Below are positions 6,430 to 11,392 of a DNA stretch of 11,392 bases, one piece after another (position 1 is the stretch's first letter; every line of letters starts with the position of its first letter). A program made the position numbers and the translations under genes. A model generated the notes under the pieces. It was given only the letters and a program-made list of their open reading frames with translations, was not told the origin of the DNA and did no database searches. The stretch is from Bacillota bacterium (GTDB lineage Bacteria; Bacillota; Clostridia; Saccharofermentanales; Fastidiosipilaceae), in NCBI GenBank assembly GCA_023388435.1, contig JAEWGG010000034.1, positions 1 through 11,392 on the forward strand, given 5' to 3'.

Positions 6430-6516
6430 GGGAATTCATGGGACGAGGCTGGGACTCTGTGTTGGAATTCCGTCATGCAGGAGTCCCGTCCTAGACTCTG
6501 GAGGAAGCTAGCAGCG

Positions 6517-8766
6517 ATGTCATTCCGTATAGAAACCCGTAGTCTCCACCCCGCTCATTACCGCGGCCCAGCCCTGAAGCTCATCCTCCTGCGCCTGCTG
6601 GCCTCCTACCTGAGCGCCCACATCCTGCGCTTCCCTCTGCTAGGCTCCACCCTTCTGACGAACTATCACTGGAACTTGCCCGCTTTTCTTTTTCTAGTCC
6701 TCGGCAGTCTGAGTCTCTGCGCCGTTCTCTTAGTTCTCGACCAGCTGCGGGGCAGAATTCAGGACGCAAATCGGTCTGGGGGAACTAGCCTGCAGCGCCT
6801 GGTCAACTGGGAAGTCCTGCTGCCCGCCAAGGCTCAGCAGCTCGTCTACCGTCTGGCCTTTCTCCTCTGTCTCCTCGCTTGCGCCGTCAGCCCTGAACCT
6901 TCTTCTGCCCTCTTTTTTCTCTTCCCCGCCTGCCTTATGGCCTCCCTGGATGCTCGGGCCCAGGCCCTCCCCCGCTGGGCGCGGCTGGGTCTTGGCCTGG
7001 GCTTTGCCTGCTTCGTCTATCAACTGCTCCGCTCGGGTATAGATGGGTTTCTGAACCTGAGTTTTGGAGCCTATGAGCAGATCTTCCCTGCTGCTCCGCT
7101 GAGTGTTTTTCTATCCCTGGCCCTGGGGCTGCTCGCCGGCGTATCCTGGCTTTTTATCCAGGATCTTCGGTCTAAAAAGAGACCTGATACGGTGCTGGCC
7201 CTCAACGGGGAAGCGGCCCCCAAGCTCCTGCGGCGCCTTATCCCTGCACTCGCTGTGGCTCTTTCTTTCTGCCTGCTCAGTTTCTTTCTGCTCTCCCGTA
7301 GCCTCACTCTGCGCACGCCCTCCTTCGACCACGGTATATTTCATCAGGCCTATGACAACATGCTGCGCGGCCTGGGGCCCCTGTCCAGCTTCGAGCGCGA
7401 CCATCTGTTAAGTCACTTCGCCGTACACATCTCCCCCTCGCTCTACCTCCTCCTGCCCTTCTATGCCCTCCTCCCCAATCAGCTGGGGCTGCAGGCCCTT
7501 CAAATCCTCAGCCTCCTCTTAGGCCTCATCCCCCTGCGTCTGCTCCTCCAGCGCCTCAAGCTGCCACGCGGTCTGGCTGGCCTCCTCCAGGCCCTCTACC
7601 TCTTCTTCCCCCCCCTGCTCTGCTCTACGGGCTATGACTTCCACGAGAATGTCCTCCTGCCGCCCCTCATCCTCGGCCTGGCCTGGGCCCTCTGCTGCCG
7701 CCGTCCACTCTGGACCCTGCTGCTGGGTCTCGCCACCCTTGGGGTCAAGGAAGACGCCTTCCTCTATGTTTTTTTTCTGTCCCTCTTCAGCCTCGCCGCC
7801 AGATCCTGGCTTGATCAGCTTTTCTGCTGCCAGAAGTCGAAGTCCGACTTGCTCTTCGGCTGGCTACAGGCCGCCCTCCCCCTCCTCGCCCTCCTCTACT
7901 TTGCCCTCTGTCTCAGCCTGCTTCAGACCCAGGGTGACGGGGCCATGACGGGACGCTTCGCCAACCTCTTCCTGCAGGAGGACTGGGGGCTGGTCTCCAT
8001 CCCTCTGGGGCTGTTTCAGGAGCCTGTGGCCTTCTTCAATTTCGCTGCCCAGGCCCCCAAGCTGGGCCACTTAAGTTTCTTTCTCCTGGGTCTCGGCGGC
8101 CTCATCCTGCGTCCCAGCCAAGCCTCTCAGCTGCTCCTTTTCGCCCCCCTGCTACTCATGAATCTCCTCAGCAACTATGTCTATCAATTCAACATTCGCT
8201 TTCAGTACAACTTTGCTTCGGGCGCCCTGCTCTTTTTTCTGGCCCTGCTTCTGCTGGCTGAGCGCTGGCAGGCAAGCAGGCGTTCCGCCCAGGACCAGAC
8301 CCCGGAATCGTGCTCCAGCCGTCACAGGCGGTCTGTGCTCCGAAGCTGGCAGGGGCGGCAGGCGGTCCTGGTTTTTGCCCTCTGCTTCAGCCTCTGCTTC
8401 AGCGCTCGACTTCTCTTTGAATTCGGCCCTGGTCCAAACTACCTGAGCGAGCGTGAGCAGGCCCTACGCATGGAACAGGCGCTCGCGAACTACCGCGGTC
8501 AGCCCGTCCCAAGTCTGGTCAGTCACTACCTCTGTTCCTCGCTCCTGCCCAATAATCAGCTCTACCTGTCAGCCTTTCACAAGGAGGGACAGCCGCCCGC
8601 CTTCGACCCACAGATCCGCCGCCTCATCTTCGACCTCCGCAACGGCCTCAGCCCCCGCGAGGAGGACTGGCGCCGCTGCTACCAGCAGGCTGGCTATAGA
8701 GAAAAGTCCCTGGCGGACGGTCTGCTTCTTGTCCTCGAAGCTCCGGACCTGGCCGCCCTGCCTTAG
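6517..8766 (+). CDS. DUF2079-family large integral membrane protein
   Basis: A 749-residue protein with a dozen or more hydrophobic, Leu-rich helices. The DUF2079 core starts near residue 269: SFDHGIFHQAYDNMLRG with Asp271, then LLSHFAVHISPSLYLLLPFYALLPNQLGLQALQ, then GYDFHENVLLPPL (Asp374, His376, Glu377) and GVKEDAFLY (Lys411-Glu412-Asp413). The last 150 residues are more polar and probably outside the cytoplasm. Pfam, as I recall, places DUF2079 in the GT-C glycosyltransferase clan; an Asp in the first loop and acidic residues in later loops fit a lipid-linked sugar transferase, but activity is unproven. The start is uncertain: ATG 6517 has GGAGG twelve bases upstream, longer than usual, while ATG 6475 has no ribosome site. 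With glf nearby, a role in surface glycan assembly is a reasonable guess. Confidence 0.85.
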   Translation: MSFRIETRSLHPAHYRGPALKLILLRLLASYLSAHILRFPLLGSTLLTNYHWNLPAFLFLVLGSLSLCAVLLVLDQLRGRIQDANRSGGTSLQRLVNWEVLLPAKAQQLVYRLAFLLCLLACAVSPEPSSALFFLFPACLMASLDARAQALPRWARLGLGLGFACFVYQLLRSGIDGFLNLSFGAYEQIFPAAPLSVFLSLALGLLAGVSWLFIQDLRSKKRPDTVLALNGEAAPKLLRRLIPALAVALSFCLLSFFLLSRSLTLRTPSFDHGIFHQAYDNMLRGLGPLSSFERDHLLSHFAVHISPSLYLLLPFYALLPNQLGLQALQILSLLLGLIPLRLLLQRLKLPRGLAGLLQALYLFFPPLLCSTGYDFHENVLLPPLILGLAWALCCRRPLWTLLLGLATLGVKEDAFLYVFFLSLFSLAARSWLDQLFCCQKSKSDLLFGWLQAALPLLALLYFALCLSLLQTQGDGAMTGRFANLFLQEDWGLVSIPLGLFQEPVAFFNFAAQAPKLGHLSFFLLGLGGLILRPSQASQLLLFAPLLLMNLLSNYVYQFNIRFQYNFASGALLFFLALLLLAERWQASRRSAQDQTPESCSSRHRRSVLRSWQGRQAVLVFALCFSLCFSARLLFEFGPGPNYLSEREQALRMEQALANYRGQPVPSLVSHYLCSSLLPNNQLYLSAFHKEGQPPAFDPQIRRLIFDLRNGLSPREEDWRRCYQQAGYREKSLADGLLLVLEAPDLAALP

Positions 8767-8828
8767 GAGCGCGTTCCGGCTGCTTAGCAGTCAGGCGCGA
8801 TCCGCCTGGACTCTTCCTCGCTCCTCTT
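8765..8828 (+). terminator. Branched hairpin after the DUF2079 gene, possible terminator
   Basis: AGGAGCG (8765-8771, overlapping the stop codon) can pair with CGCTCCT (8819-8825). Inside lie two further hairpins: CTGC-TTA-GCAG (8780-8790) and CAGGCG-CGATC-CGCCTG (8792-8808). Only TCTT follows the outer stem, so it is weak as an intrinsic terminator. It is the only candidate end signal for this gene. Confidence 0.35.
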
Positions 8829-8863
8829 AGACCAGAGTCGGGCTTCTTCACTGCTGGTCAAAG

Positions 8864-8900
8864 TAGAATAAAAGGGAGCCAGGTTCAGGTCCTGGCTCCC
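8864..8900 (-). terminator. Strong intrinsic terminator of the beta-helix/membrane protein operon
   Basis: On the minus strand a perfect 10-bp stem, GGGAGCCAGG and CCTGGCTCCC (8900-8891 and 8883-8874), with a 7-base loop, is followed directly by TTTTATTCT. It lies 64 bases after the stop codon at 8964. On the plus strand no T run follows, so it works in one direction only by sequence. Confidence 0.85.
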
Positions 8901-8954
8901 CACAGGCTCCCCTCATCCAACCTGCTTCACACAGATCTTCACAGACATCGGAGC

Positions 8955-8968
8955 ACTGAGCGCTCAGT
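8955..8968. repeat. 14-bp perfect palindrome over the stop codon of the two-helix membrane protein
   Basis: ACTGAGCGCTCAGT is its own reverse complement and contains the TGA stop (8966 to 8964, minus strand). In RNA it could form a short hairpin with a GCGC loop about 55 bases before the terminator, or be a binding site. Function unknown. Confidence 0.5.
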
Positions 8969-9575
8969 CCAGGGGCGGCAGCTCCTTCGTATCCCGATCC
9001 GCCAGTCGCCCCTCCTGCCTGGACCTGGGAGGTTTAGCAAGGGACTGTTGCAGCTCCTCCTGTAAGGCCCTGGCCGCCGCCAGAGCTTCCTGGTAACGGG
9101 CCTCGGCCGCCTCTCCCTGCCGCTCCCAGGCGGTCCCTGGACGGGGCTCCTCTTCCACGCCTTCAGATACAAGCGGATAGCCACTGTCTTCCACAAAATT
9201 TTCATTCCCCTGCAGGGCCTGCTCGCGGAGATAGTCCCGCTCCTTCTGCGCTGCGATGGTCTCTGGGAGCTGGTCCTTCCTGGCCGGCTCACAGGGGGCG
9301 TAATTCATGATGTAATAGCTGCCGCAAACGTAGATGAGAGCTACCAGGAACAGTTCCAGCAGCATCAGCAAAAGGGCCCGCACCGTCCCTTCCAGCGGGC
9401 GCAGGGCAGCCATGAGGGCGAGTAGCACACACAGCACACGGAAGACCGTGCGCACGCGCCGCCACGTCAGGGTCGGCTCCACGTAGCCTCCACCATCGAT
9501 CAAGGGGAAGGCCGAGTCCATATAAAACACAGCCTTCCAGGACCATAGTACCCGCTGCTTAAACGGCCACCGCAT
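8964..9575 (-). CDS. Unrecognised membrane protein with two helices and a charged coiled-coil tail
   Basis: I do not recognise this 203-residue protein. The N-terminal 40 residues are aromatic and basic (WPFKQRVLWSWK, then FYMDSAFPLIDGGGYVEPTLTWRR). Two hydrophobic helices follow at about 43-59 and 64-90, ending in IYVCGSYYIMNY. The last 110 residues are hydrophilic and rich in Glu, Gln, Arg and Ala; about 145-182 has the heptad look of a coiled coil (EARYQEALAAARALQEEL). Because the N-terminus is basic and the loop between helices is short, both ends are probably cytoplasmic. The ATG at 9575 is chosen over 9596 because AAGGAG is seven bases upstream of it and nothing like one precedes the other. 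The gene lies 95 bases behind the beta-helix gene and ends at a strong terminator, so the two are likely one transcript. Confidence 0.7.
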   Translation of the reverse strand: MRWPFKQRVLWSWKAVFYMDSAFPLIDGGGYVEPTLTWRRVRTVFRVLCVLLALMAALRPLEGTVRALLLMLLELFLVALIYVCGSYYIMNYAPCEPARKDQLPETIAAQKERDYLREQALQGNENFVEDSGYPLVSEGVEEEPRPGTAWERQGEAAEARYQEALAAARALQEELQQSLAKPPRSRQEGRLADRDTKELPPLD

Positions 9576-9582
9576 AACTTTT

Positions 9583-9588
9583 CTCCTT
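9583..9588 (-). promoter_or_regulatory. Ribosome binding site fixing the start of the two-helix membrane protein
   Basis: AAGGAG on the minus strand, seven bases before ATG 9575. It lies inside what would be coding sequence if the ATG at 9596 were used, so the downstream start is favoured. Confidence 0.65.
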
Positions 9589-9670
9589 AAATCCATGATT
9601 CTGTCTTTCGCTTCGACCGCGACGCTAAAATCCCCCAGCGCCCTGCCCCCGAGCTGCCTCTGACTGCCCT

Positions 9671-10354
9671 CTACTCTGTCGGCCGGAGGGCCTCCGGAGC
9701 GCGCCCCGTGCCTTTAACCAGGCTCCTCTCCGGAACCGCAGCGCGCACAAAACTCAGAGGGTAGATACGTGAGCCCCGCCCCACGCTTGTACCTGGGGCC
9801 AGGACCGCCTGGCAGCCGACCTCCACCCCAGCCCCCAGAACAGCACCAAACTTACGCCGAGGCTGAGGCCAAAGACCCTCAGGGAGCTGCAGGCGGACCT
9901 CCTTCCCATCCTGACGCACATTGGAGAGGACGGCCCCGGCTCCCAGGTGGCTATACTCGCCCAGCACACTGTCTCCCACATAATTAAAATGCGGAATCTC
10001 TACCCCATACAGAATCAGGGACTGCTTGAGTTCTGAACAGTGGCCCAGGCCAGCCTCACGCCCCATAAGTACGGGCCCGCGAATATAGGCTCCGAAGCCC
10101 AGTCTGGCTCCAGGCCCAATGTAGGCCGGGCCCTCAATGCGACAGCCCTCTCCCAGTACAGCGCTCACATGTATGTAGGCCTCTCCCACGCGGCGGAACT
10201 CCCCCTCACGTCCCGCGGCCAGTCGCGCGGGCCACAGGGACAGCTTATCCAAGAGCTCCACAGGCCCTGTCTTCGCTGCTAGAAAGACCTCTCGAAACTC
10301 CTCGTCCTCTGCGTCTAACCAGCGCGCCCAGGACCAGTCCGTCCGTGCTTCCAT
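9671..10354 (-). CDS. Left-handed beta-helix protein related to the GlmU acetyltransferase domain
   Basis: A 227-residue cytoplasmic protein made of hexapeptide (beta-helix) repeats, similar to stand-alone proteins often labelled 'UDP-N-acetylglucosamine pyrophosphorylase' in Clostridia, although it lacks a nucleotidyltransferase domain. After about 58 helical residues the repeats run through AYIHVSAVLGEGCRIEGPAYIG (60-80), AYIRGPVLMG, then HFNYVGDSVLGEYSHLGAGA (122-141) and FGAVLGAGVEVGCQAVLAPGT (169-189). His122 in HFNYVGDS matches the catalytic His of GlmU (in its HLTYLGDA motif), and GAGAVLSNV aligns with GlmU GAGTITCNY. Acetyl transfer to an amino sugar phosphate is therefore plausible, but the true substrate is unknown. 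GAGG lies nine bases before the ATG at 10354 and a TATAAT lies further up. It heads a two-gene transcript with the unrecognised membrane protein. Confidence 0.85.
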   Translation of the reverse strand: MEARTDWSWARWLDAEDEEFREVFLAAKTGPVELLDKLSLWPARLAAGREGEFRRVGEAYIHVSAVLGEGCRIEGPAYIGPGARLGFGAYIRGPVLMGREAGLGHCSELKQSLILYGVEIPHFNYVGDSVLGEYSHLGAGAVLSNVRQDGKEVRLQLPEGLWPQPRRKFGAVLGAGVEVGCQAVLAPGTSVGRGSRIYPLSFVRAAVPERSLVKGTGRAPEALRPTE

Positions 10355-10387
10355 TTCAGGGGTCCTCTCTTCACTATTCTCTCTGCC

Positions 10388-10393
10388 ATTATA
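10388..10393 (-). promoter_or_regulatory. -10 box of the beta-helix gene
   Basis: Perfect TATAAT on the minus strand 33 bases before the ATG at 10354. The hexamer 17 bases upstream reads ATGCTG, which does not match a -35 box. Confidence 0.5.
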
Positions 10394-10466
10394 GCGGCAA
10401 GGGGCCCGAACAGCATAGTGCTCAAGCGTTCAGACCAGCCCCGCATGGCACGATACCATCAGGGGC

Positions 10467-10495
10467 TTGACTTTTGCTTATGGTTAGCTTAAGCT
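10467..10495 (+). promoter_or_regulatory. Probable promoter of the right metal-receptor gene
   Basis: TTGACT (10467-10472) is a five-of-six -35 box. At 17 bases the -10 would be TAAGCT (10490-10495), which is poor; TAATAC at 10495-10500 is better but needs a 22-base spacer. Either way the -10 region lies in or beside the palindrome at 10484-10497, the layout of a repressed promoter. Confidence 0.45.
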
Positions 10496-10497
10496 AA
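10484..10497. promoter_or_regulatory. Candidate metalloregulator operator (14-bp palindrome)
   Basis: TTAGCTTAAGCTAA is a perfect palindrome overlapping the promoter of a TroA-like metal receptor gene. Its TTAG...CTAA ends and AT-rich dyad recall sites of DtxR/MntR-family repressors, which block such genes when Mn or Fe is plentiful. The regulator is not in the window, so the assignment is inference from position and shape. Confidence 0.5.
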
Positions 10498-10516
10498 TAC
10501 CAGTCAACAATACAAG

Positions 10517-10586
10517 CCCCTTTCACCGAGCTGTCGTGGAGGGTCCTCAAAGGCCCTCCAAACCGCTTCGGAAGCAAAAAACGGGG
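10517..10586 (+). other. Foldable leader of the right metal-receptor gene
   Basis: The roughly 100-base untranslated leader contains a strong hairpin at 10537-10560: TGGAGGG-T-CCT pairs with AGG-CCCTCCA around a CAA loop, leaving one bulged T (ten base pairs). A small GCTT-CGG-AAGC hairpin follows at 10565-10575. CCCCTTT (10517-10523) can pair with AAA-C-GGGG (10579-10586) to close a junction around both, ending just before the AAGGAG ribosome site. It does not clearly match the manganese riboswitch or another class I know. Confidence 0.4.
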
Positions 10587-10604
10587 AAAAAAGGAGACCA
10601 TCAT

Positions 10605-11392
10605 ATGTTTTTTTCACGCACGCAAACTCAGCGCCGTAAACTGCGCCTACTGCTACCCAGCCTCGCCCTCAGTCTCAGCCTGGTCTTCGGGGCCTGTGCA
10701 AGCCCGAAGGCCAGTGGGGGCGATGGTGCCAAGAAGCGTATCACCGTCACCACCTCCTTTCTCTACGACATGAGCCGCCAGCTCCTCGGCGATCAGGCCC
10801 AGCTGGAACTCATCATCCCAGCCGGCGACGACCCGCACCTGTACAACGCCAAGCCCCAGGACCTGCAGAAGCTCCAGCAGGCGGATCTGGTCCTCTATCA
10901 CGGGCTCCACTTCGAGGGTAAAATGGCGGAAGCCCTGGAAAAATCTGGAGCCAAGGCCGTGACCGCAGACTTCAGTCCTGAGGACAGCCTGCGCATGGAG
11001 GAGGACGGCCAGGAAGTCGTAGACCCGCACTTCTGGTTCAGTATCCCCCTCTATAAGAAAGCGACGGAGACCGCCGGCCGCTACCTGGACGAACTCTATA
11101 AGGGCCAGGGCGAGGTCCAGGAGCAGATCCGCAAACGTCTCGCCGACTACCTCCAGAAGCTGGACGCCCTCGACCAGGAGAACAAACAGAAGTTCCAGGC
11201 CCTCCCCAAGGAGCGCCGCATCCTCGTCACCCCCCACGACGCTTTCAACTATTTCGCCAAGGCCTACGACTTCGAAGTCAAGGCTCCCCAAGGCGTCAGC
11301 ACGGACTCCGAAGTGGCCAACCGCGACCTGGCCGACACGGCAACGTTCATCGTCCAGCACCAGGTTCCCGCAATCTTTGCCGAGACCAGTAC
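10605..11392 (+). CDS. TroA/PsaA-type metal-binding ABC-transporter lipoprotein (3' end outside window)
   Basis: Substrate-binding receptor of an ABC importer for manganese, zinc or iron; 262 residues lie in the window, perhaps 80-90% of the protein. The N-terminus is basic, followed by a hydrophobic signal and a lipobox ending in FGAC (Cys31). Metal ligands expected for the family are visible: His78 in DDPHLYNAK, His142 in VDPHFWFS and His211 in TPHDAFNYFAKAYDFEV; the fourth, an Asp, would lie beyond the edge. A His at the third position matches TroA and ZnuA rather than PsaA, which has Glu. The segment APQGVSTDSE and PAIFAETS also resemble TroA. No His-rich loop is present, unlike the left-hand receptor. 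AAGGAG lies eight bases before ATG 10605. The transporter's ATPase and permease are presumably downstream. A candidate operator overlaps its promoter. Confidence 0.93.
   Translation, partial: MFFSRTQTQRRKLRLLLPSLALSLSLVFGACASPKASGGDGAKKRITVTTSFLYDMSRQLLGDQAQLELIIPAGDDPHLYNAKPQDLQKLQQADLVLYHGLHFEGKMAEALEKSGAKAVTADFSPEDSLRMEEDGQEVVDPHFWFSIPLYKKATETAGRYLDELYKGQGEVQEQIRKRLADYLQKLDALDQENKQKFQALPKERRILVTPHDAFNYFAKAYDFEVKAPQGVSTDSEVANRDLADTATFIVQHQVPAIFAETS

Larger units (their letters stand above)
10461..10521. repeat. 9-bp inverted repeat concentric with the operator-like palindrome
   Basis: AGGGGCTTG (10461-10469) and CAAGCCCCT (10513-10521) are exact reverse complements. Their midpoint is 10491; the 14-bp palindrome inside them is centred at 10490.5. 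The left arm overlaps the proposed -35 box and the right arm lies in the probable leader, so the whole 61-bp block is a layered dyad around the promoter. Confidence 0.55.

Noticed and set aside
6421..6439. Fur-like stretch AATGATAATGGGAATTCAT over the DUF2079 gene's -10 box
   Set aside because: Only the first nine bases fit the Fur pattern; the second half does not, and GATAAT is explained as the -10 hexamer.
10461..10521. Miniature transposable element suggested by the inverted repeat arms
   Set aside because: Only 61 bp long, no flanking target duplication, no second copy in the window, and it coincides with the promoter.
10501..10604. Manganese (yybP-ykoY) riboswitch
   Set aside because: The leader folds, but I could not find the conserved paired loops of that class; kept only as an unassigned structured leader.
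10653..11360. 235-codon open frame on the minus strand over the TroA-like gene
   Set aside because: A Val/Leu/Glu-rich mirror of the receptor's codons; no ribosome site and the plus-strand gene is unambiguous.
1..11392. CRISPR array, tRNA, rRNA, insertion sequence or phage genes
   Set aside because: No regularly spaced repeats, no tRNA-like clover-leaf with GTTCRA-type arm in an intergenic gap, no transposase or phage protein in any frame.

Overview
The window is an ordinary-looking chromosomal stretch of a GC-rich bacterium, most likely of the phylum Bacillota (Clostridia-like). The clues are strong AGGAGG-type ribosome binding sites before almost every gene, a comEA competence gene, clostridial-type sequence variants in thymidylate synthase and dihydrofolate reductase, a stand-alone left-handed beta-helix protein of a kind I know mainly from Clostridia, and lipoprotein-type metal-binding receptors. 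The genus cannot be fixed from the sequence. No phage, insertion sequence, CRISPR array, rRNA or tRNA gene is visible, and no gene-free stretch exceeds 300 bases.

Layout, left to right. (1) A metal-binding lipoprotein gene runs off the left edge (minus strand). Its start resembles ZnuA/AdcA, but directly after a His-rich loop it turns into what looks like the beginning of a ZinT domain. (2) A minus-strand operon thyA-folA-(YihY-family membrane protein) supplies dTMP and recycles folate; a weak hairpin terminator follows it. (3) comEA (plus) faces away from thyA and meets glf (minus) tail to tail, the two stop codons overlapping in one CTAG. (4) glf (UDP-galactopyranose mutase) and a YwaF-like membrane protein gene (plus) are divergent across a 176-bp region holding two palindromes. 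(5) A large DUF2079 membrane protein gene (plus) has its own good promoter. (6) A minus-strand pair, a GlmU-like beta-helix protein followed by an unrecognised two-helix membrane protein, ends at a strong intrinsic terminator. (7) A second metal-binding lipoprotein gene, TroA-like, starts on the plus strand and runs off the right edge. Its control region carries a 14-bp perfect palindrome nested almost concentrically in a 9-bp inverted repeat, followed by a leader that can fold.

How the genes fit together. The centre mixes nucleotide/folate metabolism, DNA uptake and cell-envelope functions (galactofuranose precursor, a probable GT-C-type membrane protein, a GlmU-like protein). The two ends are outward-facing metal-uptake receptors of different classes: a His-rich, zinc-type one on the left and a TroA-type one without a His-rich loop on the right. 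The most notable points are the unusual domain order of the left receptor and the layered symmetry of the right receptor's control region. I see no evidence for a wholly new multi-gene system.
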